From: Lysinibacillus sphaericus OT4b.31
Lineage (GTDB): Bacteria > Bacillota > Bacilli > Bacillales_A > Planococcaceae
NCBI RefSeq assembly: GCF_000392615.1
Contig: NZ_KB933398.1
Location: forward strand, 592,027 to 628,290
Direction of reading: 5' to 3'
DNA: 36,264 nucleotides
The notes under the pieces: generated by a model
The model's input: only the letters and a program-made list of their open reading frames with translations
Database searches by the model: none
What the model was told of the DNA's origin: nothing
Made by a program: the position numbers and the translations under genes
Shown: piece by piece, positions 23,179 through 31,297 of the stretch
Numbering within the stretch: the first letter of the stretch is position 1
Layout: each line of letters begins with the position of its first letter

Positions 23179-24900
23179 TTAAATGGCTGAGCCAGCACTG
23201 CCTTTTGATAACTTTTCAGAAATAATAAGAACAATTAAAATTAAGCAAATTTGTAAGACGCCATATGCACAGGCTGTTCCAAACTTGAACGCATATAATT
23301 TTTGAAATATCGCGACTGACAGTGGAATAGTGGAAGTACTGTAAATAAGAATTGAAGCTACGAATTCGCCTAAGCTTTGGACAAGTGCTAGCAATGTTCC
23401 TGCCAATATACCAGTAAACGTTAGTGGTATAACGATACGCCTAAAAGTATAAAACCAGGTGGCACCTAGACTTCTGGATGCCTCTTCGATAGACTGATCT
23501 AATTGCACAAGAGAAGCTGAGGTCGATCTGAAAACTAGCGGTAAATGTCTGATAAAGTAAGCTAATGGTAAAATCCAAAATGTGCCGATTAGGACCTGAT
23601 TAAAGGCGAAAATATTTTCTGTACTAAAGGCAGCAATTAGATTAACGGCGACAACTGTACCAGGTAATGCCCAAGGAATCATAATCAAAATATCTAGCAG
23701 CGTTTTACCTTTGAAATGCAACCGGACCATAGCATAGGCTGCTGCGACCCCAAATATAATATTGCCGAGCGTTGCAACTACACCCATTTGAATAGAGTTC
23801 CAAATCGGTCGCCATGTCCGTTCATCCGTAAAGAGTGCAAGATAATGATCAATTGTATAGTCAGTCGGTAAGATTTGTGTTCTCCAAGCGCCATCGACCG
23901 AAAAAGAAATTAAAATAAGCACTAAAATAGGCAAAATTAATATTAATGTACCTACAAAAGAAGCAATAGTCGCAAAGATTTTCATCCCTTTTGAAGACAC
24001 TTCAGAACGATGTACGCTAATACCCTTGCTCAAGTTTTGATAATTGCGACGGTTTTGATACCAACGCATAATGATTAAAAATGTGATTGAAACAAAAGAT
24101 AAAATCATGGACTGAGTAGCTGCCATCTCTAAATTTCCATTTGTGCGTGATAAGTATATTTGCATCGTCATCGTACGTTCTACGCCAAACATTAATGGGG
24201 CTGTATAGGATGCCATAGAAATCATAAATACAAGTAGCGCAGAGGCCACAATCGAAGGCGTCAACATAGGTAAAATAACCTTTGTCCATACACGAATACG
24301 CCCAGCACCCAAACTAGTAGCTGCTTCCTCTAAAGATGGATCTAATCCTTTAATAGCTGCGGAAGCGGTTAAGTAGAAGTATGTGTACATGGTGAATGTA
24401 TGTACAACGATAACTCCCCAGATGCCTTTCAACGAAAATGGGACTTGCTCCAGACCGAACAAATGCTGAAGTGCACGTGGGAAAATACCGCTATCCCCGT
24501 ACAAAAATGTAAAAGAAAGTACACCTACAAGTGGGGGAAGAGCCATGGGCACTAGTACTAAAATAGCGAGCAAACGTCTACCTGGAAAATCATAGCGTTC
24601 CAACAAAAAGGCCATGGTCACACCGACAATTGCACAGCATATAACACTGATGATTGATATATATAAACTAGTCCACAGTGCTTCGAGATTTGCAGGACTT
24701 GCTAGACTGAAAAACTTTTTATAATGAGAGAGCACATCATCGCCAGAAAAGCTTTGCATAAAAGTTTGATAGAAAGGATAAACCACATAGGCGAACAGCA
24801 CTAAAAATAATGGCGAAATTAAAATATACACAAACCATTTGGATTGGGTTAGTTTTGCCCATGCACTTTCTTGATAAGAATCGACAGGTGGTTTTTCCAT
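23179..24900 (-). CDS. Fused ABC transporter permease, ferric-iron/phosphonate (FbpB-like) type
   Basis: The 573-residue membrane protein has about 12 TM helices, formed by two BPD_transp_1 permease domains in one chain. Each half has an EAA loop that docks the ATPase: EEAATSLGAGRIRVWTKVILP in the first (about residues 197-217) and EEASRSLGATWFYTFRRIVIP in the second (about 480-500). This fusion is typical of the FbpB/PhnU/thiamine-type importers. The start follows AGGAGGG by seven bases. It sits between the ATPase gene (12-base gap) and the lyase gene (27-base gap) in the operon. Confidence 0.93.
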   Translation of the reverse strand: MEKPPVDSYQESAWAKLTQSKWFVYILISPLFLVLFAYVVYPFYQTFMQSFSGDDVLSHYKKFFSLASPANLEALWTSLYISIISVICCAIVGVTMAFLLERYDFPGRRLLAILVLVPMALPPLVGVLSFTFLYGDSGIFPRALQHLFGLEQVPFSLKGIWGVIVVHTFTMYTYFYLTASAAIKGLDPSLEEAATSLGAGRIRVWTKVILPMLTPSIVASALLVFMISMASYTAPLMFGVERTMTMQIYLSRTNGNLEMAATQSMILSFVSITFLIIMRWYQNRRNYQNLSKGISVHRSEVSSKGMKIFATIASFVGTLILILPILVLILISFSVDGAWRTQILPTDYTIDHYLALFTDERTWRPIWNSIQMGVVATLGNIIFGVAAAYAMVRLHFKGKTLLDILIMIPWALPGTVVAVNLIAAFSTENIFAFNQVLIGTFWILPLAYFIRHLPLVFRSTSASLVQLDQSIEEASRSLGATWFYTFRRIVIPLTFTGILAGTLLALVQSLGEFVASILIYSTSTIPLSVAIFQKLYAFKFGTACAYGVLQICLILIVLIISEKLSKGSAGSAI

Positions 24901-24912
24901 AGTGGTTCCCTC

Positions 24913-25983
24913 CTATTCCCCTAAGAAGTACAGTGCATCATGCGCAATATGCAAAGTGATGTCTTCACCGATTTGCTTGAGTTGATCGTTCGTATTTATA
25001 ATCATGACTTTTAGTGAAAAGTCTATAAAATCGACAATGTAATTCACACTTACACCAGTAAATTCGACAAATGAAATTTTACCAATAAGTTTGTTTTCAC
25101 CAGGGCCGAGGTTAACGGATTCAGGACGAATAGAAATAAACACTTTGTCTCCAATCATATGCGTTAAAGTAGGGGAGCTGTGTTGCTTTCGCCCAGTAAA
25201 AACTAGCCCATTCACAGTTTTTGCCTGTATTTCATCGCCATTCATGGCTTCTATCGTAGCTTCGATTAGATTCGTTTCACCAATAAAATCAGCAACAAAA
25301 CGGTTTAGCGGACGATTATAGATCTCCTGTGGTGTTCCAATTTGCTTAACGTATCCATTTTCCATCACCATAATACGATCAGACATGGACATCGCTTCCA
25401 TTTGATCATGCGTTACATAAATGGTTGTCACACCGAGTTCTGTTTGTATCCGTTTTATTTCAATACGTGTTTCCTCGCGTAATTTAGCATCTAAATTGGA
25501 CAAAGGTTCATCCAGTAAAAGTATATCTGGTTCAATTACCAGTGCTCGTGCTAATGCAACACGTTGCTGCTGACCGCCAGATAACTCATTGATTTTCCGT
25601 TTACCGTATTGTTCTAAGTGTACAAGCCCTCGAATTCGATCAACTTTTTGCTTAATCTCCGTTTTCGAAAGCTTTCGTACTTGTAAACCAAAAGCAATAT
25701 TTTCATCTACGGTCATATGTGGAAAGAGGGCATAGTTTTGAAACACCATACCGATATTGCGTTTATTTGGCTGAAGTAACGTCACGTCTCGCTCATCGAA
25801 AAGAATTTTTCCTTCAGTTGGGTAATAAAAGCCAGCAATCATACGTAGTGTTGTCGTTTTTCCACAGCCGCTAGGGCCAAGGAATGTGAAAAATTCACCA
25901 GCTTTAATCGTAAGATTTAAATCCTTTACGCCTTGCACTTGACCAAATTGCTTAGAGACATCTTCTATTTTGACACTTTTCAT
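24913..25983 (-). CDS. ABC importer ATP-binding protein (PotA/FbpC type)
   Basis: The 356-residue ATPase has Walker A (GPSGCGKTTTLR), Q loop (GMVFQNYALFPH), signature (LSGGQQQRVALARAL), Walker B (DILLLDEPLSNLDAKL) and H loop (IYVTHDQMEAMSM). A C-terminal TOBE-type regulatory domain (about residues 240-356) follows, as in importers of sugars, polyamines and ferric iron. The start at 25983 is eight bases after GAGAGGAG; the longer reading frame to 26034 lacks a site. It powers the fused permease encoded next. Confidence 0.94.
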   Translation of the reverse strand: MKSVKIEDVSKQFGQVQGVKDLNLTIKAGEFFTFLGPSGCGKTTTLRMIAGFYYPTEGKILFDERDVTLLQPNKRNIGMVFQNYALFPHMTVDENIAFGLQVRKLSKTEIKQKVDRIRGLVHLEQYGKRKINELSGGQQQRVALARALVIEPDILLLDEPLSNLDAKLREETRIEIKRIQTELGVTTIYVTHDQMEAMSMSDRIMVMENGYVKQIGTPQEIYNRPLNRFVADFIGETNLIEATIEAMNGDEIQAKTVNGLVFTGRKQHSSPTLTHMIGDKVFISIRPESVNLGPGENKLIGKISFVEFTGVSVNYIVDFIDFSLKVMIINTNDQLKQIGEDITLHIAHDALYFLGE

Positions 25984-26073
25984 ATGAAATGCTCCTCTCT
26001 CACTGACAACTAGGTGTACAGAAACCTCGAGCAAAATATTACTCGAGGCTCAAAAAACGCCACTATATAATTA

Positions 26074-27168
26074 CTATTTTCCATTGCCTTTAATATTCGT
26101 ATCCCAATGCTCCATCCACTCAGCTTCTTTATCGGACATAAGTTGCCAATCTATGTCAAATGTTTTTAAATCTAACTCCTGATACCATTCCGGCATTGCT
26201 GCCTTATCAATATCTGAGCGAGTTGGGATTTGGTAGTAATCATTGGCTAATTTCGTTACCATTTCTTTTTCAAATAAGAACTCGACGAATAGTTGAGCAT
26301 TTTCCACATTTTTTGCATTTTTTACGACAGCAACACCATCTACTAAAATAGGCGCACCACTCTGTGGATAAATGTAATCAAACGGATAGTCAGTTGTATA
26401 TTTCTTTAATAAAATATCTTGCAAATTCCATAATGAGATGCTTCCTTCTTGACGTGTTAGCTTTAAGTAAAGTGCATTTGGATCTTGTGTATATTCTTTG
26501 GTATTAGCATCTAATTTTAATAACCAATCATAGCCTTTCTCAGGTGTGTCTGCACCTTGTCTTACAATCATGGATGAATAGATTGTACGCATTGTGCCAG
26601 AGGCTAATACACCGCGGATTAAGATTTGATCTTGCCATTTTGGATCTAATAAGTCATCCCAATCCTGTGGACCAGTTTCTTTAGTTAGTAAATCGCTGTT
26701 AATCATAATTACTTCCGGCAATAACATTTCGCCGAACCAGCGACCATCTGAATCTTTATGATTGGCATCTATTGAATCGATGAAACTTGGCTTCCATGCG
26801 TGTAGTAAATCTTCATTTGCACCGACAATTAGCGCTGATTGTGTGCCTCCCCACCAAAAATCAGCTTGCGGATTTGCTTTTTCGCCACGCAGACGCTCTA
26901 AGATTTGCTGGGCACCCATTGTTAAAAACTCCACTTCAATTTCCGGGTACTTCTCATTAAACTGATCGATTACGCCTTGCACCATCTCTTCATCTCGTCC
27001 TGTATAAATCACAAGCTTTCCTGATGGAGATGCTTCTTCTTCTGCCTTGTCAGAACCAGACGCTTTGTCGCCGTCTGTTGCATCCTTGTTATCATCACTA
27101 CTACAAGCAGCTAAAACCATGAGCATTAACACAAGTAAAAAACCGAAAATACGCATTTTTTTCATCAT
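26074..27168 (-). CDS. ABC transporter substrate-binding lipoprotein, Fe(III)/AfuA class
   Basis: The protein is about 364 residues long and starts with a lipoprotein signal peptide ending in a VLAAC lipobox; the Cys would be lipidated and anchor it on the outer membrane face. A Ser/Asp/Lys/Glu-rich linker follows. The mature domain (LVIYTGRDEEMVQGVIDQFN, then FWWGGTQSALI and VDGVAVVKNAKN) matches class II binding proteins of the ferric-iron/AfuA/phosphonate group. That group also includes sugar-phosphate binders, so iron is not certain. Three adjacent ATGs follow AAGGGG; the second or third is best spaced. First gene of the five-gene operon. Confidence 0.9.
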   Translation of the reverse strand: MMKKMRIFGFLLVLMLMVLAACSSDDNKDATDGDKASGSDKAEEEASPSGKLVIYTGRDEEMVQGVIDQFNEKYPEIEVEFLTMGAQQILERLRGEKANPQADFWWGGTQSALIVGANEDLLHAWKPSFIDSIDANHKDSDGRWFGEMLLPEVIMINSDLLTKETGPQDWDDLLDPKWQDQILIRGVLASGTMRTIYSSMIVRQGADTPEKGYDWLLKLDANTKEYTQDPNALYLKLTRQEGSISLWNLQDILLKKYTTDYPFDYIYPQSGAPILVDGVAVVKNAKNVENAQLFVEFLFEKEMVTKLANDYYQIPTRSDIDKAAMPEWYQELDLKTFDIDWQLMSDKEAEWMEHWDTNIKGNGK

Positions 27169-27231
27169 CATCTTCCCCTTCCTACTTAGTGTGTAGCTTC
27201 CATATAGCAGTATAATGCTTACAATAAACAT

Positions 27232-27264
27232 TAATGTTAGAATAATTAAAAAATTCTAACATTA
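27232..27264. promoter_or_regulatory. Palindromic operator of the ABC/lyase/kinase operon
   Basis: TAATGTTAGAAT (27232-27243) and ATTCTAACATTA (27253-27264) are perfect 12-bp inverted arms with a 9-base spacer. On the minus strand a -10 box TATACT lies at 27214-27209, which puts the -35 region (27237-27232) inside the operator, as for a repressor. No regulator gene adjoins the operon. The remainder of the 27169-27475 gap holds the terminator at 27318-27364 and nothing else evident. Confidence 0.7.
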
Positions 27265-27317
27265 TATTTATCATAAGCTAAGTAAATGATGGTTTTCAAT
27301 GAAATTTAAAGAAATGC

Positions 27318-27364
27318 AAAAAAACTTCTTAAAAATGGCATTGCCATTTTTAAGAAGTTTTTTT
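27318..27364. terminator. Very stable bidirectional terminator
   Basis: A 22-bp perfect stem centred on ATGGC-ATT-GCCAT, with A7 on one side and T7 on the other. It ends the transcript of the EamA gene that stops at 27476 on the minus strand and insulates the operon promoter at 27.2 kb. Confidence 0.93.
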
Positions 27365-27475
27365 AATTTTACTTTATCTTGCCAACGGGTTCAGCCAAAC
27401 ACTTACACTTAAGCTCATTTAGATCATCGTGCCTAATGTATAATCCGGTGATCATTTCCTGATGTCCAATGCTTG

Positions 27476-28393
27476 TCATACACGTTTAGGCTCAAGAGTA
27501 CTTTTCTTGTGACGTAGCTGAGCGAGTAATGTCGGAAGCATCATACCTAAAATGACAAAGACAATACCGATTACCTGTAAAAAAGTGAGTGGCTCATGTA
27601 AAACAATTACGGAAACTGTCACAGCAACAGGTAATTCAATTGCACTTAAAATGGAAGCAAGGCCCCCACCAACTTTTGGAACAGCAATAGAAAATAAATA
27701 AATCGGTAAAATAATACCGAAAAGTCCGAGTGCTAGTCCATATTTCCATAAGCCTTCCGTGAATAACTTTCCATTCCACGCGATTTCAGGACTTAAGAAA
27801 ATACTAATCATAATGAGAGCAACAAAGGAAACAATCAATACACGTGCTGTGGTTGTCACACCTTCAACAGGGCGAGAGTTAAATTGGATAAAACAAGCAA
27901 AGGTAAATGCTGCAGCAAAGCCAAATATCCAGCCTTGTATAGCGATGCCGCTTAAATCTACATCTAATATACCAGCAGCTAATATTGTCCCAGCAAATAA
28001 AACAATGAGGGAAAGCACTTCAGGTCGGCTTGGCCAACGTTTATGAAGTGCACAATCTAACAATAAACCAATCCACGTAAATTGGAAGAGCATGACAACT
28101 GCAAGAGATGCAGGTAAATATTTTAGTGATTCACCGTACACAATACCTGTAATGCCGGTAAACATCCCAGCACTGACCATAATAAATAGGCCTTTTTTCG
28201 AAAATTTTGGTACCTGTCTTTGTGTGACAATAAAAATAGTCGCCACTAACATAAAGCCAATTATATATTGGCTAGATACCGCCTCTGCTGACGTAAAGCC
28301 ATGCAACATTGCTACTTTGACTATTGTCGATAGAATGCCGTAGCTACTTGATGCAATGACAATCAATAGAGGATAGATTAAATTTGTTTTCAT
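27476..28393 (-). CDS. EamA/DMT-family transporter
   Basis: The 305-residue protein has ten hydrophobic helices in two EamA repeats. Landmarks are IASSSYGILSTIVKVAM at the N-terminus, PASLAVVMLFQFTWIGLLLDC at the end of the first repeat, and GGGLASILSAIELPVAVTVSVIVLHEPLTFLQ in the second repeat. Its only distant resemblance to the other EamA gene in this window (11817-12728) means it is not a recent duplicate. The ribosome site (AGGATGTG) is some 13 bases from the ATG, so expression may be low. The GNAT gene lies 18 bases upstream in the same direction and the two may be co-transcribed. The substrate is unknown. Confidence 0.9.
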   Translation of the reverse strand: MKTNLIYPLLIVIASSSYGILSTIVKVAMLHGFTSAEAVSSQYIIGFMLVATIFIVTQRQVPKFSKKGLFIMVSAGMFTGITGIVYGESLKYLPASLAVVMLFQFTWIGLLLDCALHKRWPSRPEVLSLIVLFAGTILAAGILDVDLSGIAIQGWIFGFAAAFTFACFIQFNSRPVEGVTTTARVLIVSFVALIMISIFLSPEIAWNGKLFTEGLWKYGLALGLFGIILPIYLFSIAVPKVGGGLASILSAIELPVAVTVSVIVLHEPLTFLQVIGIVFVILGMMLPTLLAQLRHKKSTLEPKRV

Positions 28394-28411
28394 GCTATTT
28401 TATGTCACATC

Positions 28412-28975
28412 CTAAATCTGTTTTACCATATGATGAAAGGGTTCGTCGATTATAGACCATGGCTCTGTGATAACAAAACCTGTACGTTCATATAGGCGAC
28501 GAGCGTCTTCTTTTTGTGTTTCAACATTTAATGATAATTTTGTAAAGCCTAGTTTTTCCGTTTGCTCTATAGCGAATTGTAATAATAATGTGCCGATTCC
28601 TTTACCACGAGCCTCTGGTGCCACACAAATTGTATCTATATAATATTCATCTTCATGAGCCTCTTTATCGATGACAATACTTGGCGCATTTTTTGCTTCA
28701 AGCCATTTTACAAGATTCGCGTCCATGTCAATGGCTTGTTCACCGTTATAATAAACAAGAATGCCTAAGACCTGTTCATCTTCTACAGCAACAAAAGTAT
28801 TTAAATAGGAATGGCGGTTATCTTCTCGTTTGAAAAGCACTATAAGTGCTTGCTCAACAGCCTCTGGTGTTTGTTCACCAGTTAAACGGTTGGCGATATC
28901 ACCAATAGCATCAATAATTAATGGTACAACGGCATGGGCATCCTGTGGTTGCGCTTGTCGAATTGAAATACTCAT
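28412..28975 (-). CDS. GNAT-family N-acetyltransferase
   Basis: The 187-residue protein shows the GNAT core: motif A (YIDTICVAPEARGKGIGTLLLQ, which holds the acetyl-CoA pyrophosphate loop R-G-K-G-I-G), preceded by LGILVYY and followed by LSLNVETQKEDARRLYERTGF. The start at 28975 is eight bases after AGGTAGGGA; the longer frame to 29029 lacks a site. It may acetylate a small amine or a protein N-terminus; the substrate cannot be deduced. Confidence 0.88.
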   Translation of the reverse strand: MSISIRQAQPQDAHAVVPLIIDAIGDIANRLTGEQTPEAVEQALIVLFKREDNRHSYLNTFVAVEDEQVLGILVYYNGEQAIDMDANLVKWLEAKNAPSIVIDKEAHEDEYYIDTICVAPEARGKGIGTLLLQFAIEQTEKLGFTKLSLNVETQKEDARRLYERTGFVITEPWSIIDEPFHHMVKQI

Positions 28976-29080
28976 CTTCAAAATCCCTACCTTTCTATAG
29001 GCAAGTATAACAAAGATAGAGGATGTCACAAACTTTTGAAATATTCACTACTTTATGGAAGGAATCTTTTCAGTATTTTT

Positions 29081-29144
29081 CCGAAAGTTTAAAACTTTAT
29101 ATGAAATCAACTTTCGTGTTAATCTAAAATGAACAGACTTTCGG
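29081..29144 (+). promoter_or_regulatory. Three ACTTTCG motifs upstream of the PfkB kinase
   Basis: CCGAAAGT (29081-29088) is an inverted copy, and ACTTTCG (29110-29116) and ACTTTCGG (29137-29144) are direct copies. The last overlaps the ribosome site TCGGGAGGA. The outer pair can form an 8-bp mRNA stem that would bury the ribosome site, so control of transcription or translation is possible. Confidence 0.4.
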
Positions 29145-29154
29145 GAGGACAACA

Positions 29155-30102
29155 ATGACAAAGGAAGATAAAGATTTTATATTAGTTTACGGAGATGCTT
29201 TTATTGACTATATTGCAGATGATGTAACAAACTCATCTTTTACTAAATATATGGGTGGTGCTACAGTAAACGTTGCTGCTGGCATTAGCCGTATCGGTGC
29301 TCCTTCTGCACTGATTACAATAACAGGGGATGACGAGGCTTCGCAATTCGTCCGAGATGGCCTTGTAAAAGAAGGCGTTAGCTTAGACTATGCAGTATTT
29401 GACCCAGCGAAGCGAGTTAGTGGCGTTTATGTACACTTAACAGAAGCATGTGAACGTATCTTCAAGGACTACGTCGATGAGACACCAGATTTACAAGTAG
29501 AGTCAAACCAACTAAATGAAGCTGCTTTTAAACATGCTTCGGCATTAATTGTGTGTTCAGGCACGATGTTTCACCCTACTGCACTGAAAACAACTCGTGC
29601 TGCCGTCGACATGGCAAAGGATAAAGGCGCGATAATCGCAATGGATGCCAACATTCGTCCATTACGTTGGAGCAGTGAGGAAGTCTGCCGTGAAACCATC
29701 ACGTCATTTTTCGAAAATGTAGATATTTTGAAAGTAACAGATGATGAGCTGTTTTTCTTAACTGAAACAACTACCTTAGAAGAAGGGATTCAGCAATTAG
29801 ACAGTTATTTAGTACCCATCATCTTAGTAACAGTAGGGGAAGAAGGTACCTACGCAGTATTGAACGGCGATGTTATACATGTACCGACAGAAAAGGTAGT
29901 GCCAGTAGATACAACAGGCGCTGGTGATGCCTTTATGGCGGGTGTATTACGAGATGTCCATTACAATGGGTTACCAACAACTGTGGAAGAGCTCGTTCGC
30001 TGTGTAAGCTTTGGCAATAAGCTTGGGGCCTTGGCGGCAACAAAAGCAGGCGCATTAACAGCTCTTCCATATTATAATGATATAAAGCATTTGCTAAAGT
30101 AG
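29155..30102 (+). CDS. PfkB-family carbohydrate kinase (ribokinase/fructokinase type)
   Basis: The 315-residue cytosolic kinase has an N-terminal substrate-binding region (YGDAFIDYIADD, then YMGGATVNVAAGISRIGA) and a C-terminal ATP-site signature (VPVDTTGAGDAFMAGVLR) with catalytic Asp258. DANIRPLRW is typical of fructokinase-like members (DPNxRxxxW). It is probably a fructokinase or other sugar kinase, but small-molecule specificity in this family is hard to predict. The ribosome site GGGAGG lies six bases before the ATG. A phosphatase gene begins 17 bases after its stop, so the two are probably one operon. Confidence 0.9.
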   Translation: MTKEDKDFILVYGDAFIDYIADDVTNSSFTKYMGGATVNVAAGISRIGAPSALITITGDDEASQFVRDGLVKEGVSLDYAVFDPAKRVSGVYVHLTEACERIFKDYVDETPDLQVESNQLNEAAFKHASALIVCSGTMFHPTALKTTRAAVDMAKDKGAIIAMDANIRPLRWSSEEVCRETITSFFENVDILKVTDDELFFLTETTTLEEGIQQLDSYLVPIILVTVGEEGTYAVLNGDVIHVPTEKVVPVDTTGAGDAFMAGVLRDVHYNGLPTTVEELVRCVSFGNKLGALAATKAGALTALPYYNDIKHLLK

Positions 30103-30119
30103 TAGTTTGGAGCGTGCAT

Positions 30120-30554
30120 ATGATGGAGAAAGACTATGATGTGTTAGTAAAAGATTGGCTGTATTTTGGTGGCGCAAAAGATGCTGGTGCGGTCTTTGAA
30201 AATGAATCAGTAGATGTCATTATTGATGTTCGTGTTAATGGCCTATCTGCTGAAGAACAGGTAAAAGTAAACTATACGTACAAGCATTTTCCGATTGCAG
30301 ATGAAGAAGTACAAGTGGCAGCTTCCATTGAAAAGGTAGCGCAAGAAATTGTTACTGCCTATGAAGCCGGTCAGAAGGTATACTTCCATTGCGGTAGTGG
30401 TGGCGGACGAGCGGGTGTAGCAGCGACTGCTGTATTAATGGAGCTAGGCTTGGCGAATACTTTAGAGGAAGCGCAGCTAGCTGTAAAAAATGCCCGTCCA
30501 CAAGTAACAATTCGACCAAATATGGCGGAAGCTTTAACAAAATTATATAAATAA
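30120..30554 (+). CDS. Dual-specificity/tyrosine phosphatase-like protein
   Basis: The 144-residue protein has the cysteine-phosphatase P-loop HCGSGGGRAGV with Cys91 and Arg97 (C-x5-R). A short core resembles small dual-specificity phosphatases; an upstream Asp in FPIADEEV may be the general acid. The start at 30120 follows GGAG by seven bases; an earlier GTG (30114) is too close. The gene lies directly after the PfkB kinase, so it may dephosphorylate the same sugar, the kinase itself, or an unrelated protein. Two terminators follow. Confidence 0.85.
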   Translation: MMEKDYDVLVKDWLYFGGAKDAGAVFENESVDVIIDVRVNGLSAEEQVKVNYTYKHFPIADEEVQVAASIEKVAQEIVTAYEAGQKVYFHCGSGGGRAGVAATAVLMELGLANTLEEAQLAVKNARPQVTIRPNMAEALTKLYK

Positions 30555-30558
30555 AAGA

Positions 30559-30594
30559 AGATGTACCAAACCTTGGTTTTGGTACATCTCCTTT
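30559..30594 (+). terminator. Terminator after the kinase/phosphatase pair
   Basis: AGATGTACCAAA pairs perfectly over 12 bp with TTTGGTACATCT, followed by a short T run. Confidence 0.85.
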
Positions 30595-30595
30595 C

Positions 30596-30650
30596 AGACT
30601 GTAGACAAAACTCAAAGAAATTTGAGTTGATCTACAGTCTTTTTCTTTTT
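30596..30650 (+). terminator. Second, tandem terminator
   Basis: AGACTGTAGA pairs with TCTACAGTCT, with an inner ACTCAAA/TTTGAGT stem, followed by TTTTTCTTTTT. It is a strong back-up terminator. Confidence 0.9.
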
Positions 30651-30667
30651 GAATAAATAATAAGAAA

Positions 30668-30710
30668 CCGTTGATTTCCGTTCCAGGTGCTCCCTTTCCG
30701 CAGGCATGAC
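30668..30710 (-). repeat. Inverted, diverged copy of the dispersed repeat, with further repeat-like sequence to ~30805
   Basis: Read on the minus strand this segment contains GCATGCC-like, GCGGAAAG and ACGGAAATCAACGG blocks. These correspond in order to blocks of the copies at 31066 and 36150. The adjoining 30725-30805 stretch (with TTCCTGCAGGAGT) also resembles Bacillaceae intergenic repeats, judged from memory. No intact gene is encoded here. Confidence 0.6.
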
Positions 30711-30867
30711 ACCAACTAATTTTTAAGGCGGGTAGCCGAAAAGATGGATTTTCCGCATGTGCTGTTCCTGCAGGAGTGTCGCGCCTTCCACGCCAATCAA
30801 CTTGTATCGCCTACAGATAGCCTATTCTGCTTCCAACCTGCTAAAAATACTTAAGGTGATGATAAAC

Positions 30868-30987
30868 ATGAGGACGACAAATCAAATCAATGCGCGTGAA
30901 CAGCTTGAAATGCTCCTTCAAAAACGACTAAAGGTATTCGGAAAGATCACATTGCGAATACCTTTTGTAATTTTTAGTAACAAATAG
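30868..30987 (+). CDS. Possible 39-residue protein
   Basis: An ATG with AAGGTGAT upstream opens a 39-codon frame starting MRTTNQINAREQLEMLLQKR. The second half is encoded by the terminator stem at 30930-30975, so the C-terminus may be an accident. No known family is recognised. It may be a remnant of a larger gene or a real small protein; the helical, charged N-terminus and the ribosome site are the only support. Confidence 0.3.
   Translation: MRTTNQINAREQLEMLLQKRLKVFGKITLRIPFVIFSNK
30930..30975 (+). terminator. Intrinsic terminator in the repeat-rich segment
   Basis: AAAGGTATTCG pairs perfectly over 11 bp with CGAATACCTTT around a 14-base loop, and TTTTT follows a few bases later. It implies that something is transcribed rightward across 30.8-30.95 kb. 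Confidence 0.75.
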
Positions 30988-31065
30988 CCCCTATTAACGA
31001 TGTCGTTATTACTATTTTTCGTCAACCTATCCATCACCTCAATCATTAATAGACGACCACTAGTT

Positions 31066-31132
31066 GACTGAAGCCATGCCCACGAAAAGCGTCCGCCGTA
31101 GCGGAAAGCAACGGGTTTATATAGATACTTCT
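31066..31132 (+). repeat. Dispersed repeat, copy 1 (67 bp)
   Basis: This 67-bp segment matches 36150-36216 at 63 of 67 positions by eye, without gaps. It contains AGCGTCCGCCGTAGCGGAAAG and then CAACGGGTT. Otherwise, the 30988-31230 interval holds no gene that I can support. Confidence 0.88.
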
Positions 31133-31230
31133 TTTTTATTATGGCTAGGCGTTGGCTTACTTAAGAATGCTATGTATTTTTCCTGTACTTACAGAAATGC
31201 GATGCTCAAGTTAAATTTTTAATGACATTT

Positions 31231-31281
31231 TTTGTTCTATGCATATTAGAACAAAGTTTGTTATAGTTATATTATAACAAA
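31231..31281. promoter_or_regulatory. Two tandem operators before the YxlEFG-like operon
   Basis: Site A is TTTGTTCTA-N7-TAGAACAAA (31231-31255). Site B is TTTGTTATA-N7-TATAACAAA (31257-31281). Both are perfect palindromes of 25 bp, with centres 26 bp apart. Site B has arms identical to those of the operator before the GntR gene (7497-7521). A plausible -10 (TATATT, 31268-31273) lies inside site B, which fits repression. Only 16 bases separate site B from the first ATG. Confidence 0.82.
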
Positions 31282-31297
31282 GAGTGAGGTGGTTCGT

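Noticed and set aside
26074..27168. Firm call as a ferric-iron transporter
   Set aside because: The family also binds phosphonates and sugar phosphates, and the operon enzymes point to an organic substrate, so only the class is stated.
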